Assembly: GCF_040045035.1 (NCBI RefSeq) | Contig: NZ_JBDZDS010000008.1 | Coordinates: 124,001-188,000, forward strand | Source: Pseudaminobacter sp040045035 | GTDB taxonomy: Bacteria; Pseudomonadota; Alphaproteobacteria; Rhizobiales; Rhizobiaceae | Direction of reading: 5' to 3' | Length of the DNA stretch: 64,000 nt | Shown: positions 53,363-62,658 of the stretch, one piece after another | Numbering within the stretch: the stretch's first letter is position 1 | Layout: the number at the start of each line of letters is the position of its first letter | Program-made: the position numbers and the translations under genes | Notes under the pieces: generated by a model | The model's input: the letters and a program-made list of their open reading frames with translations, nothing else | Told to the model about the DNA's origin: nothing | Database searches by the model: none

Positions 53363-53830
53363 TCAGGCGGGGGTCGCTGCAATTCTTGGCTTCCAGCGCA
53401 GGCGGGTCCACTGCCGGATGTTGTAGGCCAGCAGGGCCTACAGGGCTTCCGTTCCTGCCTTTGCCAACCGGCGCACACGAAAGCGCCGCAGGCCTAGCTC
53501 TTCTTTCAGCCATGCATTGACGAACTCTGCGGCGGGCCCACGTCCGCGGATCAAGGCTTTTGTCTCTGGCGAATTTTGCCGGCAGCGAAATGCGCTCACC
53601 ACAGGGTCTTCGTGTGTAACGACAATCGATCGCCCATAGCGCCGGTTGCCTGAACAACATTGTCGGCGGCTTGGACATGGCCGACAATCCGTCTGGCTGG
53701 CTTGATATCTCACCATCTTTCGGCCAGGCCGGGCGGCATGGCCGTGACGAGCGGAAAGACGCTTCCCCCCTCAGGGCAGACGTAGCTGTCGGATGTCTGG
53801 TCGTACTGCTACAGCGTTCCGGCATCCTTC
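53363..53830 (-). pseudogene. IS1182-family transposase, C-terminal fragment
   Basis: On the minus strand the sequence reads YDQTSDSYVCPEGG and then, in another frame, MVRYQASQTDCRPCPSRRQCC (the family's Cys-rich segment), followed by FVNAWLKEELGLRRFRVRRLA. A TAG replaces a Trp codon after AKAGTEAL, and the frame goes on ALLAYNIRQWTRLRW to a stop at 53363. The N-terminal two thirds are missing. It is inactive. Confidence 0.75.
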
Positions 53831-53842
53831 GCCAATCGGCCG

Positions 53843-54345
53843 GTGAGCCTTCGGGTCTACCCAGACCGGGTCGTCGTCGCCGCTGAAGGCCAGACGTCTG
53901 CGAGCACCGCCGCATCATCGACCGTTCGCATGATCGCCCCGGCCAGACGGTCTACGACTGGCGGCATTATCTGGCGGTCGTGCCGCGCAAACCGGGTGCG
54001 CTGCGCAACGGGGCACCGTTCGCCGCGCTGCCAGACGCATTCCGGACCTTGCAGCAGCACCTGCTCAAGAAGCCCGGTGGCGACCGCGAGATGGTCGACA
54101 TCCTGGCGCTTGTCCTTCAGCACGACGAACAAGCCGTGCCCTCCGCCGTCGAGATGGCGCTGAACACCGGTGTTCCGACCAAGACGCATGTGCTGAACCT
54201 GCTGCATCGCCTGGTCGATGGCAAAACCTTCACCCCGCCGACCGTGAATGCGCCGCAGGCCTTGGCGCTCGCCAACGAGCCCAAGGCCAATGTCGAGCGC
54301 TACGATGCGCTCAGGAAGGCCATGGAGGTGCGCCATGCGTCATGA
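53843..54345 (+). pseudogene. IS21-family IstA, C-terminal fragment
   Basis: The reading begins VSLRVYPDRVVVAAEGQ, shifts frame, and continues CEHRRIIDRSHDRPGQTVYDW, then RHYLAVVPRKPGALRNGAPFA and LLKKPGGDREMVDILALVLQ to the stop at 54345. These are the last 160 residues of an IS21 IstA transposase. The catalytic core upstream is absent. The overlap with the istB start is preserved. Confidence 0.8.
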
Positions 54346-54785
54346 TCCTGCGAGCGGCGGCATCGTCATCATGCCGAGGCAATTGAAGATGCACGGCATG
54401 GCCCAGGCTGTCGGCGAACTGACCGAACAGGGCGCGCCCGCCTTCGAAGCCGCGATTCCCATCCTGTCACAGCTTCTCAAGGCGGAGACGGCCGAGTGGG
54501 AAGTTCGGTTTGTTGGGCCTGCCAGCTCAAGACGGCAGCTTTCCGGCCTATCGTGATCTCAACGGCTTCGACTTTGTAAGCAGCGAGGTCAACGAAGCGC
54601 TGGGGCGGGAGCTCCAGCGCTGCGATTTTACCGACACGGCCAACAACATCGTCCGGGTCGGCGGCCCTGGCACTGGAAAGACCCATCTCGCCACGGCTAT
54701 CGGCGTCCAGGCCATCGAGCCTCATCACAAACGCGTCCGCTTCTTCTCTACCGTGGAGCTGGTCAATGCGCGCGGGCAGGAGATA
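54335..54785 (+). pseudogene. IS21-family IstB helper ATPase, truncated and frameshifted
   Basis: From the ATG at 54335 the frame reads GIVIMPRQLKMHGMAQAVGEL. A frame change at about 54500-54540 leads to FPAYRDLNGFDFVSSEVNEAL and the Walker A motif VGGPGTGKTHLATAIGVQAI. It stops matching after FFSTVELVNARGQE, so the Walker B half is gone. IstB loads the IS21 transposase; this copy cannot. Confidence 0.8.
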
Positions 54786-55014
54786 GGCTCACTCCATCAG
54801 TTCTCAGTGAAAATCAACAAACATGATCCGGCGTGTTCGAGCCGTTCAACGCGTTCACGTCCAGCTCGTTCACGCGTTGCCGCCTGTCGCGCCGTTGCTT
54901 CCCCAGCACGGGGATCTCCCATCGAAGCAACATGATCTCGTGCTGTTGTCAGATGCTTGATGATCTGTTCTTCCTGCCTGAAGGAACCTGGTCCGGCCTG
55001 CGCGGTGGATGATG

Positions 55015-55262
55015 TCCCAAGGAGTGGTGTAGCTGGCTGGTTGGTCACCAACGGGAACCGCATTCCCGAAGCGCGTCGAGCTAGCCCTGAACAGGCGGAA
55101 CTCTCGCTGTGCGAACTGGCGGTCACCTTCGCCGACACCGAAAGCAATTTTGTCTCAGAGGCTCCGGTCTGCCGCCTGCTCAAGGCACAGGATCTGGTCA
55201 CCAGTCCGGCCTTCATCGATGAGTTCCATGACAAGACGACAGCACCGAACTGGCACACCGAT
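55015..55262 (+). pseudogene. IS3-family transposase OrfB fragment
   Basis: The frame reads GNRIPEARRASPEQAELSLCE, then LAVTFADTESNFVSEAPVCRLLKAQDLVTSPAF and EFHDKTTAPNWHTD. This is the region of IS3-type OrfB just before the integrase core, with a few residues deleted (the family has VIKAADEFHDKTTAPNQLWQTDF). Nothing downstream continues it. The 170 bases to its left (54786-54956) are IS debris I cannot assign. Confidence 0.7.
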
Positions 55263-55307
55263 CGAGGCCCATATGGGTATGATATCGAGGCTGTTGCCCC
55301 CCCAGCT

Positions 55308-55979
55308 CTACCTGCCCAGAAGATTGTACCCGACGGTCTGAAGGTGGACCAGCATGGCCTGCTTGGCGCTGTCGGGGTCGCGCTGGATCAGCGCGTCGAC
55401 GATGGCCTGATGTTCGCGGCAATAGGTCTGGCGACGCTCTTCCGAGAAGGAACGCTTTTTCATCTCGAACCAGGGCGACTGGTTGCGCAGGATGCGCATG
55501 AGGTTATGGATTTCCTTCAGAAAGTCGTTGCGCGAGCAGGCGAAGATGCGGTGGTGGAACTCCGCGTCCCAATGCTCGAAGGTAGGCATGTCGGCGCTGT
55601 CGCAAGCGGTCTGATGCGCCTCGCGCACGGCGTTGAGCTCGCTGTTGCTGGCATTGGTGGCGGCGAAGGAGGCGGCGGCCGGCTCCAGAAGCTGGCGGAT
55701 CTCCATCATGTCGGCCGGGCTGGTGCCTTCCATCCGCGCCACCACGGAAGCGAGCGAATTGGGATCGGGGTCGGCCAGGAAGGTACCGCGTCCGACCTGC
55801 CGCACCACCGTGCCGTCCGCCTCGAGCAGGTGCACCGCGCGCCGTATGGTGTTGCGGGCAACTCCGAATGCTTCGGCAAGGTCGCGCTCGGGCGGGATGC
55901 GGCCACTCTCGGTCCATTCGCCGGAGGCAATCCGCTTGCTGAGTTCTGTGGCGATATCGGTGGCGACAAGCCTAGGCAT
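55308..55979 (-). CDS. FadR-type GntR family transcriptional regulator
   Basis: This 223-residue regulator has an N-terminal winged helix (IASGEWTESGRIPPERDLAEAFGVARNTIRRAVHLLEADG) and a C-terminal FCD ligand domain (MMEIRQLLEPAAASFAA; FEHWDAEFHHRIFACSRN with metal-ligand Asp/His; HQAIVDALIQRD). I prefer the ATG at 55979, which follows AAAGGTG; a TTG two codons earlier is in frame. It is divergent from the FAH-family operon across 251 bases and probably represses it, with an intermediate or substrate as inducer. Confidence 0.92.
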   Translation of the reverse strand: MPRLVATDIATELSKRIASGEWTESGRIPPERDLAEAFGVARNTIRRAVHLLEADGTVVRQVGRGTFLADPDPNSLASVVARMEGTSPADMMEIRQLLEPAAASFAATNASNSELNAVREAHQTACDSADMPTFEHWDAEFHHRIFACSRNDFLKEIHNLMRILRNQSPWFEMKKRSFSEERRQTYCREHQAIVDALIQRDPDSAKQAMLVHLQTVGYNLLGR

Positions 55980-56007
55980 GAGCAAGCACCTTTATTTGAT
56001 CCAATTT

Positions 56008-56216
56008 TGAACCATTCATAATGGCAGTTCGAACCGGGGTCCACAGTAAAGCTGCGGAAATCCGGCAATTCGGTAGTGAAATTTCCCCGCTTCTTCAAAC
56101 GATCGGTAATCGACCGTGGCATTTTTCGATTCATTTGCCAACAGAATCCGCTTGCGAGCTGAACCAATCGACGCTAGCGTAGCAAAAAGAAGCCGAATTG
56201 GCTCACTAATGGTTCA
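56008..56216. promoter_or_regulatory. divergent promoter region with candidate GntR sites
   Basis: The nonamer AATGGTTCA occurs at both ends of this region in opposite orientation: as TGAACCATT at 56008-56016 and as AATGGTTCA at 56208-56216. The left one overlaps an inverted repeat, CCATTCATAATGG (56012-56024). Their positions next to the regulator and the FAH gene fit operator sites, but they do not match a known FadR consensus exactly. Confidence 0.45.
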
Positions 56217-56230
56217 TGAAGGGGAAGCGA

Positions 56231-57106
56231 ATGAGGGTTGCGACATTTTCCATCGCCGGCGAGCGCCGCGTAGGCCTTGTCGATGCCGAAGGTGAAACGA
56301 TCGCCCCTTTCGACCTTTCCGTCGAGGCCGCCAAGGGGGGCATTCTCGGCCTGATCGAGCGCAATGGCGCGCTGCCGCGCACGCTGTCGCCGCTGCCCCT
56401 TTCCAGCGTCGAGCTGGAGGCGCCGATCCCGCATCCGCGCCGCAACATCTTCTGCGTCGGCAAGAATTATTACGAGCATGCGCATGAATTCGCGCGCAGC
56501 GGTTTCGATTCCAGCGCGGCGGCCGGTGCGATCCCGAAGGATCCGATCATCTTCTCCAAGGTTCCGGAATCGGTGGTCGCGACCCACTCGAAGGTGCTGA
56601 TCGACACAAGGGTTTCGTCGGCTATCGACTATGAGGCCGAGCTTGCCGTCATCATCGGCAAGGAGGGGCGTGGCATTTCCAAGGAAGATGCGCTCGACCA
56701 TGTGTGGGGATACACCATCGTCAACGACGTGACGGCGCGCGACCTGCAAGGCAAGTACAGCCAGTGGCTGATCGGCAAGTCGCAGGACACGTTCTGCCCG
56801 ATGGGGCCCTGGGCGGTGACCAAGGATGAGTTCGACCTAGAGACGGCCGGCATCCGCTGCTTCGTCAATGGCGACATGCGGCAGAACTCCAAGATCTCGC
56901 TGCTGATCTTCGACATCCCGACGATCATTTCGACGCTGTCGCAGGGCCTTACGCTGAAGCCCGGCGACATCATCGCCACCGGCACGCCCGCTGGCGTCGG
57001 CATCGGCTTCAATCCGCCGAAATATCTGAAGGCGGGCGACGTGGTGCGCGTCGAGATCGACGGCATCGGCACGCTCGAAAACCGGTTCTCGGAGTGGGCG
57101 CAATGA
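56231..57106 (+). CDS. fumarylacetoacetate hydrolase family protein
   Basis: This 291-residue protein has the FAH fold. The metal-binding and catalytic region reads NIFCVGKNYYEHAHEF (His) and SAIDYEAELAVIIGKEGR (Glu-x-Glu), with GYTIVNDVTARDLQ (Asp), and LKPGDIIATGTPAGVG near the end. Family members hydrolyse C-C bonds of beta-diketones or act as hydratases/decarboxylases in aromatic breakdown. The ATG at 56231 is placed after AAGGGGAAG; an ATG five codons upstream is less well spaced. It is the first gene of the operon, overlapping the next by four bases. Confidence 0.9.
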   Translation: MRVATFSIAGERRVGLVDAEGETIAPFDLSVEAAKGGILGLIERNGALPRTLSPLPLSSVELEAPIPHPRRNIFCVGKNYYEHAHEFARSGFDSSAAAGAIPKDPIIFSKVPESVVATHSKVLIDTRVSSAIDYEAELAVIIGKEGRGISKEDALDHVWGYTIVNDVTARDLQGKYSQWLIGKSQDTFCPMGPWAVTKDEFDLETAGIRCFVNGDMRQNSKISLLIFDIPTIISTLSQGLTLKPGDIIATGTPAGVGIGFNPPKYLKAGDVVRVEIDGIGTLENRFSEWAQ

Positions 57107-57882
57107 CCACGGTCACCGTCGGCCAGACCGTCGTGGAAGTCACCGGGGAGGGCTTTCCCGTTGTGATGATCCATGGCCTCGGCGGGACGTCCAATATGTT
57201 TCAGCCGCAGCTGCAGGCGCTGTCGGGCTATCGCATCATCCGCGTCGATCTTCCGGGGTCGGGCCGCTCGGCGCGGCCGCTCGATCCGCTCACCATCGAG
57301 ATGATGAGCGAGGCGGTCATCCGCGCCATGGACGGGGTGGGGGTGAGCCGGGCGCATTTCGTCGGCCATTCCATGGGAACCATTGTCTGTCAGCAGATTG
57401 CAGCCAGCAAGCCGGAGCTGGTGGCTTCGCTCTGCCTGTTTGGCGCGCTCGCCGAGCCGGCGGATGCGACGCGGAACGGCCTCGCAAACCGGGCCAGGCT
57501 TGCCCGCTCGGGCGGCATGTCCGATATCGCCGACCAGATCGTGGCCAATGCGATTTCGCCCCATACGCGCGAGAATTCGCCTGCGGCGGTCGCCTTCGTG
57601 CGGGAATCGATCACGCGCCAGGACCCTGAATCCTATGCCCGCACCTGCGAGGCGCTGGCCAAGGCAAATGCGGTCGATCCGCGCCGGATCACGGCGCCGA
57701 CCCTTCTGGTCACGGGCGATGCCGATGCGGTCAATCCGGTAGGCGTGGCGCAGGCCCTGGCCGACAAGATCAAGGGTGCCGTGCTTTCTACCATAGACAG
57801 ATGCGGCCATTGGGCTACGGTTGAGCATCCACGCGAGTGCAACCAGAAACTGACGGATTTTCTAAGGCGCGCAGACCGGTGA
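57103..57882 (+). CDS. alpha/beta hydrolase
   Basis: This 259-residue hydrolase has the oxyanion region VVMIHGLGGTSNMF, the nucleophile elbow FVGHSMGTIVC (Ser), and probable acid and His in LLVTGDADAVNP and DRCGHWATVEHP. It resembles meta-cleavage product hydrolases and 3-oxoadipate enol-lactonases, so a C-C or ester/lactone hydrolysis step is likely. The ATG at 57103 overlaps the FAH stop (ATGA). It is followed by the amidohydrolase gene after 57 bases. Confidence 0.9.
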   Translation: MTTVTVGQTVVEVTGEGFPVVMIHGLGGTSNMFQPQLQALSGYRIIRVDLPGSGRSARPLDPLTIEMMSEAVIRAMDGVGVSRAHFVGHSMGTIVCQQIAASKPELVASLCLFGALAEPADATRNGLANRARLARSGGMSDIADQIVANAISPHTRENSPAAVAFVRESITRQDPESYARTCEALAKANAVDPRRITAPTLLVTGDADAVNPVGVAQALADKIKGAVLSTIDRCGHWATVEHPRECNQKLTDFLRRADR

Positions 57883-57939
57883 TCTGAGGACGAAAAACAC
57901 CGGCGCAGGAGGGCGCCTTGCCACTTTTGGGAGGAAGAG

Positions 57940-59262
57940 ATGGCAGACGATAGCTGGAGCGGAAACGGCTCGGGTGGCACGCTGTTCACCAATGTGCGTA
58001 TCCTCGATGCCACCGGCGACTATCCTTACACCGGCGAGGTCCTGGTGCAGGGCAATCGCATAAAGCAGATCACGAGGGGCTCGTCGCGCTTCGGCTCGTC
58101 CTCGTCTGCCTATGGCGGCATGACCGTCATTGACGGCATGGGCGCGACGCTGATGCCCGGCATGATCGACGCGCATCTGCATCTCTCCTGGAACAACGCG
58201 CCCGGCATCGATCCCATCCAGATGATGGAGACCGAGGAGCACATGCTGGTGACCATGGAGATGGCGAAGCTGGTGCTGGATGCCGGCTTTACCGCCGGTC
58301 GAGGCGCGGCTGCCGCAAAGCCGCGCCTCGACGTGGTGGCAAAGAAATTCATCAACCAGGGCCGCTTCCCCGGTCCGCGCTATCTGGCGGCGGGGCCGGA
58401 GATCACCACTGTCGGCGGTCTCGGCGATTCCGCGCCCTCGCACATTCCGCATGAGGGCCTGAACCTCGGCCTCGTCGTTTCGGGACCGGAGGAAATCCGC
58501 CGCACGGTGCGCACGCTGATCAAATACGGCGTCGACTCGATCAAGCTCAACCTCTCGGGCGAATCCATCACCGGCATGGGCGCCGAGGAAACGCCGATGT
58601 CGGAGGAAGAGGTGGCGATGGCCGCGCAGGAAGCGCGCTGCCGCAACAAGGTGCTCTCGGCGCATGCCCGCTCGTCGGGTTCAGTCAAGCAATGCATCCG
58701 CCACGGCATCCAGAACATCTACCACGCCTCCTTTGCCGACGAAGAAGCGCTCGACCTGCTGGAAGCAGCCAAGGACAGGCACTTCGTGGCGCCTGGCATG
58801 GCATGGCTCATCAACACGGCGCGTCATGCCGAACAGTGGGGCATCAAGCCCGGCTCGCGGCTCGCCATGGAATATGAGCGCGAGCTCGAAATGTGCATCG
58901 ACACGATGAAGAAGATGCACCGGCGCGGGATCCGCATCTGCATCGGCGGCGACTACGGCTTTGCCTGGACGCCGCAGGGCACCAACGCCAAGGACATCCA
59001 GACCTTCGTCGAGATGCTCGGCTTCTCGCCGATGGAAGCGATCATGGCGGGCACCAAATATGGCGGCCAGATCATGAACATGGGCGACGAGCTCGGCATG
59101 ATCAAGGAAGGCTATCTGGCCGACGTGCTGCTCATCGATGGCGACCCGACCGCCGACGTGCGCATCCTGCAGGACAAGAACCGCATCCTCGCCATCATGA
59201 AGGACGGCAAGTTCCACAAGGCGCCGCGCATGAACGAGCAGCACCGGCGGCTGACCGCATGA
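57940..59262 (+). CDS. amidohydrolase family protein
   Basis: This 440-residue metal-dependent hydrolase has the HxH motif in MIDAHLHLSW (His79, His81). A Lys in SIKLNLSGES near residue 201 is likely the carbamylated metal bridge. Further metal ligands are His in LSAHARSSG and in QNIYHASFAD, and the catalytic Asp is in IGGDYGFAW. The closest groups are imidazolonepropionase-like hydrolases and cyclic-amide or peptide hydrolases. It has a GGAGGAAG box and ends in an ATGA overlap with livH, so it is cotranscribed with the importer. The substrate is probably what the importer brings in. Confidence 0.9.
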   Translation: MADDSWSGNGSGGTLFTNVRILDATGDYPYTGEVLVQGNRIKQITRGSSRFGSSSSAYGGMTVIDGMGATLMPGMIDAHLHLSWNNAPGIDPIQMMETEEHMLVTMEMAKLVLDAGFTAGRGAAAAKPRLDVVAKKFINQGRFPGPRYLAAGPEITTVGGLGDSAPSHIPHEGLNLGLVVSGPEEIRRTVRTLIKYGVDSIKLNLSGESITGMGAEETPMSEEEVAMAAQEARCRNKVLSAHARSSGSVKQCIRHGIQNIYHASFADEEALDLLEAAKDRHFVAPGMAWLINTARHAEQWGIKPGSRLAMEYERELEMCIDTMKKMHRRGIRICIGGDYGFAWTPQGTNAKDIQTFVEMLGFSPMEAIMAGTKYGGQIMNMGDELGMIKEGYLADVLLIDGDPTADVRILQDKNRILAIMKDGKFHKAPRMNEQHRRLTA

Positions 59263-60314
59263 GCACGCTCGAACGGCCAGGCGCTTCCGCCGGCTTGTCG
59301 GGCGGCGGGGGGATCACGAAGCGGCAGGCATGGGGCATTGTTTGGCTCCTTGCGGCGGCGGTGTTCGCCTGGCTGATGCTTGGCGTCTGGCCGGACTGGC
59401 TGAACGCCATCCTGACCTCGAAGAAGGCCTTTGCCAGCGCCGTGCTCAACGGCCTGACATTGGCAGGCCTTTATTTCTTGGTGGCGAGCGGCTTCACGCT
59501 GGTCTTCGGCCTAATGCGCAACGTCAATCTCGCGCATGGCTCGCTCTATCTGCTGGGCGCCTATATCGGCTACGAGGTGTCGACCCGCACCGGCTACTGG
59601 CTGATGGGCGTGGCGGCCGGCTTCGTCGTGCTGGCGCTGGTCGGCCTCGTCATGCAGATTTTTGTTTTCCGGCGGCTCGAAGGCGATGACCTTCGCCAGA
59701 CGCTGGTGACGATCGGCATTTCCATCGTCGCCGCCGACCTGATGCTCGCCGTATGGACCGGCACGACCTACCAGATCGTCACGCCGGCATGGCTCGACGG
59801 CGCGGTGGGCCTGCCGATCATCACGGCGGTGAAATCCAGCGGCGAGGCCGTCTTCCTTCGCTATCCATTCTACCGGCTCGTGGTGCTGGGCGTGGCGATC
59901 GTCATCGGCGTCGGGCTCTGGCTGATGCTCAACCGCACGCGCGTGGGCATGATGATCCGCGCCGGCGTTGACGACCGCGCCATGCTGTCGGCTTCGGGCG
60001 TGAACGTGCACGCCGTGTTCGCCATCGTCTTTGCGATCGGGGCCGGGCTGGCTGGCTTTGCCGGCGTCGTTGGCGGCTCGGCGCTGTCGGTGGCTCCAGG
60101 CGAGGACGTGCGCTACCTGCTCGCGTCGCTTGTTGTGGTGATCGTCGGCGGCATGGGCTCGATCACCGGCGCGGCCATCGGTGCGCTGCTCATCGGCCTC
60201 GCCGAGCAGATCGGCCTAGTCTATTTCCCGACCTACGGCATCGTGCTCACCTTCGTCATCATGGTGGTGGTGCTGGCGGTGCGGCCGCAGGGCATCATGG
60301 GGAAGGCGCGATGA
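59259..60314 (+). CDS. livH: branched-chain amino acid/amide-type ABC transporter permease LivH
   Basis: This 351-residue membrane protein has about nine helices and family markers ASGFTLVFGLMRNVNLAHGSLYLLGAY, VGMMIRAGVDDRAMLSASGVNV and GGMGSITGAAIGALLIGLAEQ. An N-terminal extension of about 25 residues precedes the first helix. The ATG overlaps the amidohydrolase stop, and its own stop overlaps livM. The HAA-type importer family also carries urea, amides and aromatic acids, so the substrate is open. Confidence 0.93.
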   Translation: MSTLERPGASAGLSGGGGITKRQAWGIVWLLAAAVFAWLMLGVWPDWLNAILTSKKAFASAVLNGLTLAGLYFLVASGFTLVFGLMRNVNLAHGSLYLLGAYIGYEVSTRTGYWLMGVAAGFVVLALVGLVMQIFVFRRLEGDDLRQTLVTIGISIVAADLMLAVWTGTTYQIVTPAWLDGAVGLPIITAVKSSGEAVFLRYPFYRLVVLGVAIVIGVGLWLMLNRTRVGMMIRAGVDDRAMLSASGVNVHAVFAIVFAIGAGLAGFAGVVGGSALSVAPGEDVRYLLASLVVVIVGGMGSITGAAIGALLIGLAEQIGLVYFPTYGIVLTFVIMVVVLAVRPQGIMGKAR

Positions 60315-61339
60315 CGGCCTTTGTCCCCACCGACAAGCCGGCCGCCGTGCAGTCGATCCTGGAGAAGATCGGCGCGAGCAACATCGTGCTGCTGGTGCTT
60401 TTGGCGCTCTATCCCGCGGTGGCGTCCAGCTTCTTCCTGACCCAGATCGGCGCCTATTCGCTGATCCTCGGCATGATCTCGCTGTCCTTGATGCTGCTTG
60501 CCGGCTATGGCGGCATGGTCAGCCTGGCCCAGATCTCGGTGGCGGGCGTCGCCGGCTATACGGTGGCGGTGTTCGGGCTCAACAATTCCGGCGTACACGG
60601 CTTCGGCTGGCCGTTCTGGATCGTGGTGCCCTTGGCGACGCTGATTGCTGCGATCGCCTCGGCGTTGATCGGTGTCATCTCCAACCGCACCGAAGGCATC
60701 TACACGATCATGATCACGCTCGCGATCGCGACGGCCTTCTTTTATTTCACCCAACAGAACTATTCGCTGTTCAACGGCTTTCCGGGCTACACCGGCATCC
60801 GCGCGCCGGAGTTCTGGGGCGTCGCATGGCGCGATCCGGTGCCGTTCTATTATCTCTGTCTCGGCTTTGCAGTCATCGCCTATGCGGCCGTGCTTTACGG
60901 CTCGCGCTCGACCTACGGGCTGACGCTGCAGGCCGTTCGCGACAACCCGCGCCGCATGCGCGCGCTGGGCTTCAACGTCACCGCACACAAGGTGGTGGCC
61001 TATTTCTATGCCGGCATCATCGCCGGCCTGGCTGGCGTGCTGCTGGTCTGGTTCAACGGGCGCATCTCGCCCGGCACCATCAACGTCGCTGCCGCCATCA
61101 ACGTGCTGATCATCGCCGTGATCGGCGGCATGCGCCATCCGATCGGGCCGTTCTTGGGCGCTGCCGTCGTCGTGCTCATGCAGACCTTCGCCATCGATAT
61201 CGTCGGCGCCGAGCGGTTCAATACGCTGATCGGCTTGTTCTTTCTGGTGATCGTTTTCGTGTCGCCGGACGGTCTTCTTGGGTTGTGGGGGAGGATCAAA
61301 CCACATCTGGCCCAGGAATCCTTGCGCTCGGGTCCATGA
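60311..61339 (+). CDS. livM: branched-chain amino acid/amide-type ABC transporter permease LivM
   Basis: This 342-residue permease has about ten helices. It has LMLLAGYGGMVSLAQISVAGVAGY, GLTLQAVRDNPRRMRALGFNVTAHK (the cytoplasmic coupling loop) and VIGGMRHPIGPFLGAAVVVL. It forms the pore with LivH. It overlaps livH by four bases and is followed by the binding-protein gene after 51 bases. Confidence 0.93.
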   Translation: MTAFVPTDKPAAVQSILEKIGASNIVLLVLLALYPAVASSFFLTQIGAYSLILGMISLSLMLLAGYGGMVSLAQISVAGVAGYTVAVFGLNNSGVHGFGWPFWIVVPLATLIAAIASALIGVISNRTEGIYTIMITLAIATAFFYFTQQNYSLFNGFPGYTGIRAPEFWGVAWRDPVPFYYLCLGFAVIAYAAVLYGSRSTYGLTLQAVRDNPRRMRALGFNVTAHKVVAYFYAGIIAGLAGVLLVWFNGRISPGTINVAAAINVLIIAVIGGMRHPIGPFLGAAVVVLMQTFAIDIVGAERFNTLIGLFFLVIVFVSPDGLLGLWGRIKPHLAQESLRSGP

Positions 61340-61390
61340 GGGGACGAGCGGTTTCAGATTGATCCAACGATAACCAGGGAGGAAGTATTC

Positions 61391-62635
61391 ATGAGTATCC
61401 ATCGGCGAACACTTTTGGCGCTCGCGCTGGCCACGGGGTTGACTGCGCCATCGCTCGCTTGGGCGGAAGACTCGATCAAGATCGGCCTTCTGGCAACCTT
61501 CGAGGGCCCCTTCACCGTGCTCGGCGAAGACGGCGAGCGCGGCGCCATGACGGCGCTTGAAGAAGTCGGCGGCATGGTCGCGGGCAAGAAGATCGAAATC
61601 GTCAAGGGCTCGTCCGACGCTTCGCCCGACAGCGCGGTGCGCGCTGCCCGCAAGCTGGTCGAGCAGGATGGCGTAAAGGTTCTCGTCGGCCCGCTTTCCG
61701 GCGACGAGGGCATTGCCGTCAAGGACTATGCCAAGACCCATCCCGACGTGACCTTTGTCAACGGATCTTCGGCCGCCCAGGACACCACACTGCGCGACCC
61801 GGCCGAGAACTTCTTCCGCTTCGGCACCGAAGGCGCCCAGTGGATGGCTGGCCTCGGCACCTATGCATACAACGAGAAGGGCTACAAGAAAGTCGCCACC
61901 GTCGCGGAAGACTATTCCTTCCCCTACACCCAGGTGTTCGGCTTCATGGCCGAGTTCTGCAAGGCAGGCGGCACCGTGCCGTCGAAGTCCTGGGTGCCGA
62001 TCGGCAACAAGGACTATTCCTCGGTCATCGCCGCGATCCCGGATGATGTCGACGCCATCTATGTCGCGCTCGGCGGCGCCGACGGCGTGAACTTCCTGAC
62101 GCAGTACCAGCAGGCAGGCGGCACCGCGCCTCTGATCGGCGGCTCGATCACGGTCGACCAGACGGTGCTGACCTCGAAAGGCAAGATCCGCGACGTCCTG
62201 ATCGGCACGCCGTCGGCCGGCCCGGTGGCCGACACCAACGACGCGCCGGAGTGGATAGCGTTCGTGGATGCCTACAAGAAGCAGCCCAACGCCTTCCCGT
62301 CGCCCTCGCTGTTTGCCCACGCCTACTATCTCGACATGAAGGCCTTGCTGATGGCGCTCGATGAGGTTGGCGGCGACACCTCGGACGGCGGCAAGAAGCT
62401 TCAGGAGACGCTGGCGAAGGTTTCCTTCGAAGGCCCGACCGGCAAGGTCTCGCTCGACCACAACCGCAACGCCATCGCCGACATCTATCTGACGGAAGTT
62501 TCGGAAGGCACCGACGGCAACCTCTACAACAAGCTGGTCAAGGTGGTGCCGCAGGTGAACCAGACCCTCGGCATGCCGGAGGACGAGTTCCTGAAGCTCG
62601 GCGTTGTCGGCCGCGACAACCCATCCTGCCCGTAA
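61391..62635 (+). CDS. ABC transporter substrate-binding protein, LivK/HAA type
   Basis: This 414-residue periplasmic protein has a signal peptide (RRTLLALALATGLTAPSLAWA) cleaved before EDS. The mature part is a type I binding fold: IKIGLLATFEGPFTVLGEDGERGAM, VKVLVGPLSGDEGIAV, VATVAEDYSFPYTQVFGF and GGSITVDQTVL. A GGAGG box precedes the ATG. Its placement after livM and before livG is usual for rhizobial HAA importers. The ligand pocket cannot be assigned, so amino acid, amide or aromatic acid are all possible. Confidence 0.92.
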   Translation: MSIHRRTLLALALATGLTAPSLAWAEDSIKIGLLATFEGPFTVLGEDGERGAMTALEEVGGMVAGKKIEIVKGSSDASPDSAVRAARKLVEQDGVKVLVGPLSGDEGIAVKDYAKTHPDVTFVNGSSAAQDTTLRDPAENFFRFGTEGAQWMAGLGTYAYNEKGYKKVATVAEDYSFPYTQVFGFMAEFCKAGGTVPSKSWVPIGNKDYSSVIAAIPDDVDAIYVALGGADGVNFLTQYQQAGGTAPLIGGSITVDQTVLTSKGKIRDVLIGTPSAGPVADTNDAPEWIAFVDAYKKQPNAFPSPSLFAHAYYLDMKALLMALDEVGGDTSDGGKKLQETLAKVSFEGPTGKVSLDHNRNAIADIYLTEVSEGTDGNLYNKLVKVVPQVNQTLGMPEDEFLKLGVVGRDNPSCP

Positions 62636-62658
62636 CGTCAAACACAAGGCGACCGCCA

